From contig JBKHDD010000001.1 of the NCBI GenBank assembly GCA_046541515.1, positions 1-64,000 of the forward strand: DNA of 64,000 bases. Direction: 5' to 3'. The translations under genes were made by a program, and so were the position numbers. The stretch's first letter is position 1, and every line of letters starts with the position of its first letter. This DNA comes from CAYFVR01 sp046541515. GTDB taxonomy: Bacteria > Desulfobacterota > Desulfobacteria > Desulfobacterales > Desulfococcaceae. Below, piece after piece: positions 1 through 8,573 of the stretch. Under the pieces are notes generated by a model that was not told the DNA's origin, made no database searches, and saw only the letters and a program-made list of their open reading frames with translations.

Positions 1-438
1 CGGACGGTCCTTTCCGGGAACGGCTTTTTTCGGGGTCGATCCGGAAAATTTTGGGGGAACGAATCGGGTATCCAAAAGGCGGCGGGATGACGGCCGAAGG
101 AAGGGAGAAGTCCGTCATTTTTGGGCCAACCGTTTGAAAACGGCCCGCGTCGAGGGAGAAGCCGCCATAAAGTGAACCATTATGTGTCGTCATAATGTGA
201 ATGGTTCGCATTGTTTCATAAATGGCAAGGGCGCCCAAGTCAAGCGGATTTCCGCTTTCAACCGTGCCGCGTTTGACGTAAACTCCCGGTCGGTTCAGCA
301 AAGCCAAAGGAAGCGCGGACCGATGGCGCAATTTTTCGTTTTGTGGTATCCATGCGCGAATTTTTTGGGCGATTTCAACGCGGAGGGGCGCCCCCTAGGC
401 TTACGGAAACGCCCGATCCCGCAATTTTGAGAGAAGGA
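1..438. other. Left-edge stretch without a supported gene
   Basis: I see no convincing coding region here. A short open frame at 182-430 has no recognisable domain and no good ribosome site. An imperfect inverted repeat spans about 174-208 (GAACCATTATG, then CATAATG with a spaced ATGGTTC) and could be a small operator or hairpin. No TPP riboswitch core could be recognised in front of thiE. Confidence 0.4.
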
Positions 439-1080
439 ATGTCTGGAATGGGCGGCATGGCCTTGGATGGGAAAGGAAGGACGGAGCTTTACGGGTTTGC
501 GGAAGATGTCGAAACCGCCGAAAAGCTGCTGGAAGGCGGCCTTCGGGTCCTCCAGTTCCGGAACAAGCGTTTGGGGGACGCGTCTTTCCGCGAGGTCGGA
601 CGGGAGATGCTCGATCGGGTGCGGCGATATCCCAAAGCCGCCCTGATCATCAACGACCGGGTGGAGATCGCCGTGGAAATCGGGGCCCGCGGGGTTCACG
701 TCGGGCCGGAAGACGAGCCGCCGGAGCGGGTTCGCGCCCGGATCCCGGACCATTTCATCCTGGGCGTTTCGGCGCGAACGCCGGAACGGGCGAAGGCGGC
801 GGAGCGGGCCGGGGCGGATTACCTCGGCGTGGGGGCGGTGTTCCCGACCGCCAGCAAGTCGGACGCGATCACCATCGGGATGGAGGGGCTGCGGGCGGTC
901 ATGTCGGAAACAACCCTCCCGGTGGTCGCCATCGGCGGGATCGATTTGGAGAACATTCGCCAAATCCGCGACGCCGGCTGCCGATACGCGGCCGTGCTCT
1001 CCGCGCTGAACAACGCGCCGGACATCCCGAAGCGGGTGCGGGAATTTCGAGGAATATTGGAGGAAGAATCAGAGGGGTAG
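439..1080 (+). CDS. thiE: Thiamine phosphate synthase (ThiE family)
   Basis: Predicted to couple HMP diphosphate with thiazole phosphate to give thiamine phosphate, in the cytoplasm. The 213-residue product has the usual TIM-barrel order of motifs: LYGFAED at the first strand, QFRNK, IINDRVEIA followed by GVHVGPED, ILGVSA, a DYLGVGAVFPTASKSD loop (phosphate and pyrophosphate binding) and PVVAIGGI near the end. Length matches the family. The start is uncertain: the ATG at 439 sits directly behind GAGAAGGA, while ATG codons at 448 and 457 are in the same frame and the frame is also open upstream to 343. The thiazole synthase gene lies about 0.9 kb downstream on the same strand, which supports a thiamine role. 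A TenI-like regulator is a less likely alternative. Confidence 0.82.
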   Translation: MSGMGGMALDGKGRTELYGFAEDVETAEKLLEGGLRVLQFRNKRLGDASFREVGREMLDRVRRYPKAALIINDRVEIAVEIGARGVHVGPEDEPPERVRARIPDHFILGVSARTPERAKAAERAGADYLGVGAVFPTASKSDAITIGMEGLRAVMSETTLPVVAIGGIDLENIRQIRDAGCRYAAVLSALNNAPDIPKRVREFRGILEEESEG

Positions 1081-1085
1081 CGAGG

Positions 1086-1534
1086 CTATCGACCGAATCC
1101 AGAATTCCTCGCAAGCGGATTGAGCCACTGGAGCCGAGGAAAGCGCGAAAAGTCGTTGTCAGACGAATACAGCGTGGCATCATGTTCAATGGCCAGAGCG
1201 GGCAGATGGGCGTCGGTTGCTACGTTGCCGCCCAAACCTCCTTCCTGGACCAATTGCCGAAGGATACTCCAATGCCGGGACGTTGGAGCAAGCGGAAACG
1301 CATTGGGTTGATTCAGCCATTCATCTACCGAAGAATGGCCGAGTTGATCGACAAAGGTTTGGGCATGATGTTTGGATGAGTGGTAATGCGTACAAATCCA
1401 AGAATCGCCACCCAGGGAATCCCCACCGTTTCTTCGCCGGAAAGCATGTCTTCCAACCAGCGTTTTGCTTGAATGTGCTTGGGTGCATCCTGATTGATGG
1501 CATAGATCAGAAGATTGGTATCCGGAATTTTCAT
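1086..1534 (-). pseudogene. VapC-like PIN-domain toxin, frameshifted
   Basis: PIN-domain ribonuclease toxin of a type II toxin-antitoxin pair, apparently broken. The first part (from 1534) reads MKIPDTNLLIYAINQDAPKH with the conserved first Asp, then TTHPNIMPKPLSI, and stops at a TAG near 1329. Shifting frame between about 1335 and 1355 restores the rest of the domain: DEWLNQPNAF, then GNVATDAHLPALAIEH, SSDNDFSRFP and LQWLNPL, ending at 1086. These carry the later acidic residues of the PIN site. The span is 449 bases, not a multiple of three, which agrees with a one-base loss (or two-base gain). It overlaps its antitoxin by four bases (ATGA). Either a real inactivating mutation or a sequence error. 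Confidence 0.85.
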
Positions 1535-1797
1535 TTCCGGGCAGCCATTTTTTTGACGATTTCCATCGTTTCCAACTCTGTGGCGATTTTGGTGGCCTTG
1601 TCCAAATTGAATTGGGAGGGATGGCCCATGGAAACGGTTTTGGTCTGGTAGGGAGCAGGTTTCCCCGGTTCGCGCATTTCCCGTAATCCGACCCGGATGG
1701 CTTCGTTCACGATTTCCTGGATCGTTTTTCCCGTCCGCCGGGCCTCCAATTTGATTTGCTCGAAAAGGGCTTTTTCAATGGTGGGTATCGAATTCAT
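1531..1797 (-). CDS. VapB-like antitoxin
   Basis: An 88-residue product starting at MNSIPTIEKALFEQI, with AAGGAG six bases before the ATG at 1797. The N-terminal half (helical, LEARRTGKTIQEIVNEAIRV) looks like a ribbon-helix-helix DNA-binding segment, and the tail would wrap the toxin. It overlaps the following PIN-toxin gene by four bases, the usual layout of a VapBC operon in which the antitoxin is translated first and represses its own promoter. The toxin is frameshifted, so this antitoxin may now be orphaned. A longer frame runs up to 1872 but lacks a ribosome site. Confidence 0.75.
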   Translation of the reverse strand: MNSIPTIEKALFEQIKLEARRTGKTIQEIVNEAIRVGLREMREPGKPAPYQTKTVSMGHPSQFNLDKATKIATELETMEIVKKMAARK

Positions 1798-1945
1798 CGT
1801 TCGCTCCTTGAAGGCTGCTTGGTTCCAAAAATACCGCAAAGCGGGACCAAAGGAAAGAGTGGCCTTTCCCAATCGAATCGGAATCGGGAATTTTCTCTGA
1901 TTCTTTTGAATCCATTTTCACTTTTACCGCAATAAAGGAGGAACC

Positions 1946-2716
1946 GTGGAACTGAATGAAGTGACCATTACCCGGGCGATTGTGGACCGGTACTACGAAA
2001 AATTGACCGACATGCTGGAAATGGACGTCGCCATCGTTGGCGGCGGCCCCTCGGGGCTGGTGGCCGGCTATTTTCTGGCCAAGGCCGGGAAGAAAGTGGC
2101 GCTCTTCGAGCGGAAGCTGAGCATTGGCGGCGGCATGTGGGGCGGCGGGATGATGTTCAACGAGATCGTCGTCCAGAAGGCGGCCGTTCATCTGCTGGAA
2201 GTGTTCGGCATCCGGACCCGTGCCTACGGGGAAGACTATTTCACCGCCGATTCGGTCGAATCCGTGGCCGGGATTCTCTTCGGGGCCATGCAGGCGGGGC
2301 TGAAGATCTTCAACTGCATGACCGTGGAGGACGTGATGATGCGACCCGACCGGGTCATGGGGCTGGTGCTCAACTGGTCGTCCGTGGAAATGGCCGGCCT
2401 GCACATCGACCCGTTGGCCGTTCGGGCCGAAGCCATCATCGACGCCACCGGCCACGCCACCGAGATCGTGAAGGTGGTGGACAAAAAGGTGCCCGGCGAG
2501 CTGCTGACGCCCAACGGCAAAATCGAAGGCGAAAAATCGATGTGGAGCGACCGGGCCGAAACCCTGACCCTGGAAAACACCACCGAGGTCTTCCCCGGCC
2601 TTTACGTCGCCGGCATGGCCGCCAACGCCACCTTCGGCGGTCCCCGCATGGGCCCCATTTTTGGCGGAATGCTGCTGTCCGGCGAGAAGGTGGCGAAGAC
2701 CTTGCTGGAGAAGTAA
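1946..2716 (+). CDS. thi4: Sulfide-dependent ADP-thiazole synthase (Thi4 family)
   Basis: Makes the adenylated thiazole precursor of thiamine from NAD and glycine. The 256-residue protein has an FAD/NAD-type Rossmann start (VAIVGGGPSGLVAGYFLAK, residues 28-46), the GGGMWGGGMM loop (61-70) and a C-terminal GLYVAGMAA...RMGPIFGGMLLSG segment. In yeast Thi4 a Cys donates its sulfur and is consumed; the aligned position here is His153 in AGLHIDP, as in archaeal enzymes that use free sulfide and turn over repeatedly. That fits an anaerobic, sulfide-rich lifestyle (inference). The GTG start at 1946 follows AAAGGAGGAACC. No TPP riboswitch was recognised upstream. Confidence 0.9.
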   Translation: MELNEVTITRAIVDRYYEKLTDMLEMDVAIVGGGPSGLVAGYFLAKAGKKVALFERKLSIGGGMWGGGMMFNEIVVQKAAVHLLEVFGIRTRAYGEDYFTADSVESVAGILFGAMQAGLKIFNCMTVEDVMMRPDRVMGLVLNWSSVEMAGLHIDPLAVRAEAIIDATGHATEIVKVVDKKVPGELLTPNGKIEGEKSMWSDRAETLTLENTTEVFPGLYVAGMAANATFGGPRMGPIFGGMLLSGEKVAKTLLEK

Positions 2717-2756
2717 TCTTGAAAAGGTACGTGGTTGGATTCCAACCGTTTGTACG

Positions 2757-2900
2757 CTAAGGCGATTTGCAAAAATACCGATACCGAAGCCCCAAACACC
2801 CCCCTGACCCCCCTCAAGGGGGGATTGGCTCGTTGTTTCCCCCTTGAGGGGGGCAGGGGGGGTGTTTTCCCGGTATAAAAATTCGTGCAATTCGCCTAAA
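2757..2900. repeat. MITE-like long imperfect inverted repeat
   Basis: Two G/C-tract arms (about 2795-2824 and 2838-2868), each with CCCCCCTCAAGGGGG or its complement, fold around a loop of about 13 bases. Pairing extends outwards imperfectly to TAAGGCGATTTGC at the left and GCAATTCGCCTA at the right, so the whole unit of about 140 bp is a nested hairpin. It has no coding capacity and fills the gap between thi4 and the ATPase gene. It resembles a dispersed non-autonomous palindromic element; copies elsewhere in the genome cannot be checked from this window. Confidence 0.7.
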
Positions 2901-2995
2901 AGAAGCGAGCATCGATTGGGGAAGGTTGCCGTTCAATCGCGTACCGTTTAGTTTGCGGATGGCGCTTTCGATTCCCTTGAACCCCAGGAGACGAC

Positions 2996-4126
2996 ATGGA
3001 CGACCGAATTCAATTGAAGCGGATGGAAATCAAGGGATTCAAGTCCATCGACTCCGAAGGTCAAACGATTGAGTTCCAACCGATTACGGTAATGCTCGGC
3101 GCCAATGGCGCGGGAAAAAGCAATTTGGTTTCTTTTTTCAAATTGCTGAATGCCATGATGTCCGGCGGGTTGCAGCGGCATGTCGCGGACCAGGGATTCG
3201 CCGACGCATTGCTGTATTTTGGGGGGAAGAACACTCCGGAAATACAAGCTCGACTGCAATTCCAATCGACGAGGTCCGAGAACGAATACGAGTTTGTCCT
3301 GGAGAGGAATGCCGCGGGAAACCTTTTCTTCCGCGACGAAAAAATCCAACACAAAGCAAAGGAAATGAAGGCGCCGCGAGGCCGTCAATTCGGAAGTGGG
3401 AGCCGTGAATCCCAATTGAAAACGATCGCGGATGCGGGGGATTCGTATGGCCGGATCGCCTATTCGATGGTCTCGGGATGCCGGGTGTTTCAATTTCACG
3501 ACACCTCGGCAACGGCGGGAATTCGAGGGCAGGTTTACAAAGACGACGCCAAAATTTTGCGGGGCGACGGCGGAAACCTGGCCGCGTTTTTGCGGGGAAT
3601 GCGGCTTCGGAGCCAGGGGAGGCGATATTACGACCGGATTGTGCGTCACGTCCGGCAGGTGATTCCGCAATTTGAAGACTTCGATTTGGAGCCTTTGAGC
3701 GAAAACGAAAAATACGTCCGGCTGAATTGGCGGGAGCGGGGTTCGGATTTTTTGTTCGGCCCGCATCAGTTGTCCGACGGCTCGCTGCGATTCGTCGCCT
3801 TGGCGGCCCTCTTCATGCAGCCGCCGGATTCCCGCCCAAAGATCATCGTCGTGGACGAACCCGAGCTGGGACTTCATCCGGCCGCCCTTTCGGAGTTGGC
3901 CGGCATGGTCAAGGCGGCGGCGAGCGTCTCCCAGGTGATTTTGGCGACCCAGTCTTGCCGGCTGATCGATGAATTTTCCGCCGGTCAGGTGCTGATCGTC
4001 GAGCGGCGGCAAGATCCGCCCGGCTCGGTCTTCCGGCGGCTGGAGGACGACGCGCTGGCGGAATGGCTGGCGCGGTATTCCCTCAGCGAATTGTGGGAGA
4101 AGAACGTGTTCGGGGGGCGCCCTTGA
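2996..4126 (+). CDS. AAA (ABC-type, RecF/SMC-like) ATPase, possible defence component
   Basis: A 376-residue soluble ATPase of the AAA_21/OLD-like type. Visible motifs: Walker A GANGAGKSN at residues 35-43, ABC-like signature QLSDGSLRF at about 258-266, Walker B IIVVDEPELGLHP at about 283-294, and a switch-like ILATQS at 315-320 where relatives usually have ATHS. The middle (residues 60-230) carries the variable insertion expected of RecF-like ATPases. It overlaps the next gene by one base (TGATG), so the two are translationally linked. ATPase + TOPRIM-like nuclease pairs are a common architecture of anti-phage systems (OLD, Gabija, PARIS); membership of a named system is not established. Confidence 0.8.
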   Translation: MDDRIQLKRMEIKGFKSIDSEGQTIEFQPITVMLGANGAGKSNLVSFFKLLNAMMSGGLQRHVADQGFADALLYFGGKNTPEIQARLQFQSTRSENEYEFVLERNAAGNLFFRDEKIQHKAKEMKAPRGRQFGSGSRESQLKTIADAGDSYGRIAYSMVSGCRVFQFHDTSATAGIRGQVYKDDAKILRGDGGNLAAFLRGMRLRSQGRRYYDRIVRHVRQVIPQFEDFDLEPLSENEKYVRLNWRERGSDFLFGPHQLSDGSLRFVALAALFMQPPDSRPKIIVVDEPELGLHPAALSELAGMVKAAASVSQVILATQSCRLIDEFSAGQVLIVERRQDPPGSVFRRLEDDALAEWLARYSLSELWEKNVFGGRP

Positions 4127-4842
4127 TGTCCATCCGCCTTCACGTCATCGTCGAAGGGGAAACCGAGGAGCGTTTCGTGAAAAATGTCCTTTCTTCCTAT
4201 CTGGGGGAAATAGGCGTGTGGGCTTCCGCCCGCCGGGTGCTGACCAGCCGCAACCGCCGAAGAGGCTTGGAATATCGAGGCGGATTCCGCCGCACCGGCG
4301 CCTATTCCACGGTCCAGGCGGATATTTGCACCTGGATGAAGCAAGACCGGAACCCGGAAGCCCGGTTCACGACCATGTTCGATCTTTATGGGCTACCGAA
4401 CGATTTTCCGGGAACATCCGAAGCCGCCGTAGAAGCGGACCCGTATCGCCGGGTGGCGGTTTTGGAAGAAGCCCTTGGGGCGGATATTCGTCAAGAGCGG
4501 GGAAACGACAACCGCTTCGTTCCGTATATCCAACTTCACGAATTCGAGGCGCTGATCTTGGCGGACCCCCGACGGCTGGATTGGGAATTTCTGGAACACG
4601 ACGAGCCGATCCGAAGACTGACCGAAATGGTGGAACGCGAAGGCGGGAATCCGGAGTTGATCGACGACGGGCCAACGACGGCGCCGTCCAAGCGCATTAT
4701 CGCGGAAATATCGGAATACGCGAACCGGAAGGCGACGGCTGGCCCCCTCGTGGTCGAAAAAATCGGAATGGCGGCCTTGCTTCGCCGCTGCGGGCATTTC
4801 CGTGAGTGGGTCCAAAAGTTGGAGAATCTGACGGCGGGTTAG
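4126..4842 (+). CDS. DUF4276 (TOPRIM-like) protein, partner of the ATPase
   Basis: 238 residues. The N-terminal VIVEGETEERFV (residues 8-18, Glu10) and the later FDLYGLPNDFPG (Asp86, Asp93) have the spacing of the TOPRIM Glu and DxD-type acidic residues, and IQLHEFEALILAD (135-147) is the typical DUF4276 block. The family is uncharacterised; a metal-dependent nuclease role is inferred from the fold. The ATG overlaps the stop of the ATPase gene, so the proteins are probably made in fixed ratio and act as a complex. A strong terminator follows at about 4940-4987, closing a two-gene operon. Confidence 0.75.
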   Translation: MSIRLHVIVEGETEERFVKNVLSSYLGEIGVWASARRVLTSRNRRRGLEYRGGFRRTGAYSTVQADICTWMKQDRNPEARFTTMFDLYGLPNDFPGTSEAAVEADPYRRVAVLEEALGADIRQERGNDNRFVPYIQLHEFEALILADPRRLDWEFLEHDEPIRRLTEMVEREGGNPELIDDGPTTAPSKRIIAEISEYANRKATAGPLVVEKIGMAALLRRCGHFREWVQKLENLTAG

Positions 4843-4938
4843 GCCATTTGCGGGAATATTTATGGGCCATCAGCGGCAAAACGTCCGGATGCGCACTTTC
4901 CCGCCAATCGCCTTCAAGGATGGAAATTCGGATTTAGC

Positions 4939-4990
4939 AAAAGCGCAAACGCCCGGCCGCGATTTCGCGGTCGGGCGTTTGCGCTTTCGG
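4939..4990. terminator. Strong convergent terminator hairpin
   Basis: The arm AAGCGCAAACGCCCGGCCGC and its complement pair over more than 20 bp around a TT turn (about 4940-4987). A-rich and T-rich flanks on the two sides let it serve both the plus-strand DUF4276 gene and the minus-strand aspS gene, which converge here. Confidence 0.75.
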
Positions 4991-5081
4991 GATCGTTTTT
5001 CGTTCGCTCGGCGGCCGTACCCGGAGGAAACGGAAAGGCGCCCCGATTTTCCGGGACCGATGGGAACGCCGTCGTGTCGGA

Positions 5082-6875
5082 TCAGTCCTCCAGCTTCACC
5101 TTGCGGACCTTGAGGGACAGCTCGTCGAGCTGGGCCTTTGCCGGATCGGAGGGCGCGCCGGTGAGCAGGCAGGCGGCCCGCTGGGTTTTGGGGAACGGAA
5201 TGACCTCCCGGATGGAGCTTTCCCGGCACAGCAGCATGATCAGCCGGTCGAAGCCGAAGGCGATGCCGCCGTGGGGCGGGGCCCCGGAATCCAGCGCCGA
5301 GAGCAGAAAGCCGAATTTGTCCTCGGCCTCCTCCTTGCCGATGCCCAGGGCCGCAAAGACCTTCCGCTGAAGCTCCAGATCGTGCATACGAATGCTGCCG
5401 CCGCCCAGCTCGAAGCCGTTGAGGACGATGTCGTAGGCCCGGGAGCGAACCGCCAGGGGATCGCTTTCCAGCTTGCCGTAATCCTCTTCCAACGGCGCGG
5501 TGAACGGATGGTGCAGCGCCTGGTAGCGCTTTTCGGTCTCGTCGTACTCCAGCAAGGGAAAATGGGTCACCCAGGTGAAGGCGAAGGCCGATTCGTCGAT
5601 CATCCCCAGCTTGTGGCCCAGATGGTTCCGCAGATGGCCCAGGCTTTCGTTGACGACCTTGGCGGCGTCCGCGCCGAACAGAATCAGGTCTCCGGTTTCG
5701 ATGCCGAGCCGCTGGATCATGGCCTCTTTTTCGGCGTCGGTGAAGAACTTGGCGATGGGCGACTGCCAGCCGTCCGCCTTGACCTTGATCCAGGCCATGC
5801 CCCTGGCGCGGTAGACCGAGACGAAGTCGGTCAGGTCGTCCAACTCTTTCCGGGTGAAGTGGATGCAGCCCTTGGCGTTGATGGCCTTGACCACGCCGCC
5901 CTTGCGCACCGCCTCGGCGAAGACCTTGAAGCCGCAGTCGGCGGCGATGTCCGACAGGTCGATCAGCTCCAGGCCGAAGCGGATGTCCGGCTTGTCCAGG
6001 CCATACCGGCTCAGCGCCTGGTCGTAGGTGAGCCGCTGGAAGGGCGGCGTCAGCTCCACGCCCAGCACCTCCCGGAAGACCTTGACCATCATGGCTTCGG
6101 TCACCGCCATGATGTCCTCCTCGCCCACGAAGGACATTTCCATGTCGATCTGGGTGAATTCCGGCTGGCGGTCGGCGCGAAGGTCCTCGTCACGGAAGCA
6201 GCGGGCGATCTGGTAGTACCGGTCGTAGCCGGAGATCATGAACAGTTGTTTGAAAAGCTGGGGCGACTGGGGCAGGGCGTAGAACTGGCCGGGGTTGACC
6301 CGGCTGGGCACCAGATAGTCCCGGGCGCCTTCCGGCGTGGAGCGGGTCAGGATCGGCGTTTCGATTTCCAGAAAGCCCTGGTCGGTCAGAAACTGGCGGA
6401 CGGCGGCGGTGGCCCGGTGGCGCAGGATGATGTTGCGCTGGATTTTGGGCCGGCGAAGATCGATGTGGCGGTGCTGGAGGCGGATGTTCTCCGACACGTC
6501 GATGCGTTCCTCGATTTGAAACGGCGGCGTGACGGCCTCGTTGAAAATCCGCAGCTCGGAAACTAGGACCTCGATTTCGCCGGTTTCCAGGTTGGGATTG
6601 ATCATCCCTTCCGGCCGCCCTTCCACGGCGCCCCGGACGCCGATGACGTATTCGTTCCGGATGCCGTGGGCCTTGGCGTGCACCTCGGCGTGGATTTCCG
6701 GATTGAACACCACCTGGGTGACGCCTTCCCGGTCCCGCAGGTCCACGAAAATGACGCCGCCGTGGTCCCGCCGGCGTTGCACCCAGCCCATGAGCACCAC
6801 CTCTTTGCCGACGTCGGCCCCGGTCAGGGCCCGGCAATGGTGGGTTCTCCGCATGTCACCCAGTAAATCGGACAC
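5082..6875 (-). CDS. aspS: Aspartyl-tRNA synthetase
   Basis: Charges tRNA(Asp) in the cytoplasm. The 597-residue bacterial-type class II enzyme has an N-terminal OB-fold anticodon domain (GWVQRRRDHGGVIFVDLRD, about residues 31-49), class II motif 2 in FRDEDLRADRQPEFTQID, and motif 3 in the C-terminal HGGIAFGFDRLIML. The bacterial GAD insertion lies in between. A GTG start at 6875 follows AAGGAGCAACGAGA; an ATG eight codons in (MRRTHH) is the alternative. hisS lies upstream in the same direction, separated by 195 bases without a recognisable gene. It may be the non-discriminating Asp/Asn form, but this cannot be decided without gatCAB or asnS data. Confidence 0.97.
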   Translation of the reverse strand: MSDLLGDMRRTHHCRALTGADVGKEVVLMGWVQRRRDHGGVIFVDLRDREGVTQVVFNPEIHAEVHAKAHGIRNEYVIGVRGAVEGRPEGMINPNLETGEIEVLVSELRIFNEAVTPPFQIEERIDVSENIRLQHRHIDLRRPKIQRNIILRHRATAAVRQFLTDQGFLEIETPILTRSTPEGARDYLVPSRVNPGQFYALPQSPQLFKQLFMISGYDRYYQIARCFRDEDLRADRQPEFTQIDMEMSFVGEEDIMAVTEAMMVKVFREVLGVELTPPFQRLTYDQALSRYGLDKPDIRFGLELIDLSDIAADCGFKVFAEAVRKGGVVKAINAKGCIHFTRKELDDLTDFVSVYRARGMAWIKVKADGWQSPIAKFFTDAEKEAMIQRLGIETGDLILFGADAAKVVNESLGHLRNHLGHKLGMIDESAFAFTWVTHFPLLEYDETEKRYQALHHPFTAPLEEDYGKLESDPLAVRSRAYDIVLNGFELGGGSIRMHDLELQRKVFAALGIGKEEAEDKFGFLLSALDSGAPPHGGIAFGFDRLIMLLCRESSIREVIPFPKTQRAACLLTGAPSDPAKAQLDELSLKVRKVKLED

Positions 6876-7070
6876 TCTCGTTGCTCCTTTTCACCCGCAG
6901 CGCTTTGCGACGACTGCGGCGGACTTGCCCCGGAAATCCCGGCGCGTCGAACCAGGCGGTCCGGCGATGATCCCCGGCGATGATCCGTGGAGCCCGGTTT
7001 CGTCAAATGTTGGAATTCTGAAAAATCGTCCGGCCCAAAACGGTCTTCCGGCCGGGAAGGCTGGAAACTT

Positions 7071-8330
7071 TTACGGCTTGCCGAGTCGCTCGACCAGCCG
7101 GGAAACCAGGGTCTCCACCGGCACGCCTTCCTGTTCCTTGGTCGCCATGTTTCGAAGCAGGGCCTCGCCGGCCTTCTCCTCGTTTTCGCCGAAAATCAGC
7201 ACATTTTGGGCATTCAGCCGGTCGGCGCGCTTCATCTGGCTTTTCAGGCTCCGGTCCTCGAAGTCCATTTCGGTCCGCAGTCCGGCGCGTCCCAGCTCCG
7301 TGAGCCATTGGAAGGCTCGGGCCTGACAGGATTCCCCCAGCGCGGCGATGAACAGGTCCGGCCGGTTTTGCACTTCCTCGGCCGGGATGCCCACCAGCTC
7401 CGCCAGCCGGTCCAGCCCGATGGCGAAGCCGATGGCCGGAATCTGCGGCCCGCCCAGCAGCTCCACCAGTCCGTCGTACCGGCCGCCGCCGGCCACGGCG
7501 CTTTGGGCGCCCAAGGAACCGGTCAGCACCTCGAAGGTGGTGCGGGTGTAGTAGTCCAATCCGCGAACCAGCCGGGGATTGACGACGTAGGGAACTTCCA
7601 GCGCTTCCAGCGAATCGGTGAGCACCTTGAAGTGTTCCCGGCATTCCTCGCCCAAATGGTCAAGCAACGCCGGCGCGCCTTCGGTGGCCTCCTGGCAGGT
7701 GGGGACTTTGCAATCCAGGGCCCGAAGCGGATTTTTCTCCATCCGGCGCGCGCAGTCGGCGCACAGCTTTTCCTTGCGCTCCCGCAAAAATCCCAGCAGG
7801 GTCTCCCGGAAGGCGGGCCGGCATTTGGGACAGCCCAAGGAATTGAGGTGGACGGCCACGTCCTCCACCCGGAGACGCTCCATCAGCGTGGTCAGGTAGA
7901 GAATGAGCTGGGCGTCCACCCGGGCGGAGGTCACGCCGAAGATCTCCGCGTTGATCTGATAGAACTGGCGGTAGCGGCCTTTTTGCGGGCGCTCCCGGCG
8001 GAACATGGGGCCGATGGTGTACAGCTTCCGAACCGGGTCCTGGGCGAACATTTTGTGCTGGATGTAGGAGCGGACCACCGAGGCGGTGGCTTCGGGCCGC
8101 AGGGTCAGCAGGTCGCCCTTGCGGTCGGGAAAGGTGTACATCTCCTTTTCCACGATGTCGGTGTGCTCCCCGATGCTCCGCGCGAACAGCTCGGTTCGCT
8201 CCATGATGGGAATGCGGATTTCATCGAACCCGAAAGCGTGGAACAGGTCCACGGCGGTGTTTTCAATCCGCTGCCACAGTTCGACCTCGCCCGGCAGAAT
8301 GTCTTTGAATCCACGAATGAGCTGTATCAT
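7071..8330 (-). CDS. hisS: Histidyl-tRNA synthetase
   Basis: Charges tRNA(His). The 419-residue class II enzyme begins MIQLIRGFKDILPGE. It has motif 2-like FRRERPQKGRYRQFYQINAE, the histidine loops VRGLDYYTRTTFEV and AGGGRYDGLV, and the C-terminal anticodon-binding domain (ADRLNAQNVLIFGENE). A frame continues four codons upstream to a TTG, but GGAGG is well placed only for the ATG, so the ATG was chosen. aspS follows on the same strand, an arrangement common in Deltaproteobacteria and Firmicutes. Confidence 0.97.
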   Translation of the reverse strand: MIQLIRGFKDILPGEVELWQRIENTAVDLFHAFGFDEIRIPIMERTELFARSIGEHTDIVEKEMYTFPDRKGDLLTLRPEATASVVRSYIQHKMFAQDPVRKLYTIGPMFRRERPQKGRYRQFYQINAEIFGVTSARVDAQLILYLTTLMERLRVEDVAVHLNSLGCPKCRPAFRETLLGFLRERKEKLCADCARRMEKNPLRALDCKVPTCQEATEGAPALLDHLGEECREHFKVLTDSLEALEVPYVVNPRLVRGLDYYTRTTFEVLTGSLGAQSAVAGGGRYDGLVELLGGPQIPAIGFAIGLDRLAELVGIPAEEVQNRPDLFIAALGESCQARAFQWLTELGRAGLRTEMDFEDRSLKSQMKRADRLNAQNVLIFGENEEKAGEALLRNMATKEQEGVPVETLVSRLVERLGKP

Positions 8331-8476
8331 GCGACCGACCAATCCTCCCGATTCACCAAATTTTGGACAAGCGACGGATGTTACCGGACCGGTTTTGGTT
8401 CGTCAACCGGATATGCGCATGGGAGGAAAAAAAGCGGGATTAACGGCAATACCGGAGCTTTCGTGAAGAAATGGTA

Positions 8477-8497
8477 GGGGCGTATCGCATACGCCCC
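8477..8497. repeat. Short perfect palindrome (GGGGCGTAT/ATACGCCCC)
   Basis: GGGGCGTAT-CGC-ATACGCCCC forms a perfect 9-bp stem with a three-base loop in the gap between hisS and the DUF5615 gene. It is preceded by GTA, as in a widespread class of GTAGGGGCG...CGCCCC dispersed hairpins seen in several bacterial groups. No T-run follows on either strand, so a REP-like element is more likely than a terminator. Confidence 0.6.
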
Positions 8498-8573
8498 GGG
8501 TCAATTCGGCACGATTAACCATTGAAATCCCAAAGTGAACGGCATTGGGATTAAAGGCGGCGCGGGAGAGCGA

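Noticed and set aside
182..430. Short plus-strand frame near the left edge
   Set aside because: No ribosome site or domain, and it overlaps the likely thiE leader.
4843..5081. Small open frames between DUF4276 and aspS
   Set aside because: They run through the terminator hairpin and have no recognisable domain.
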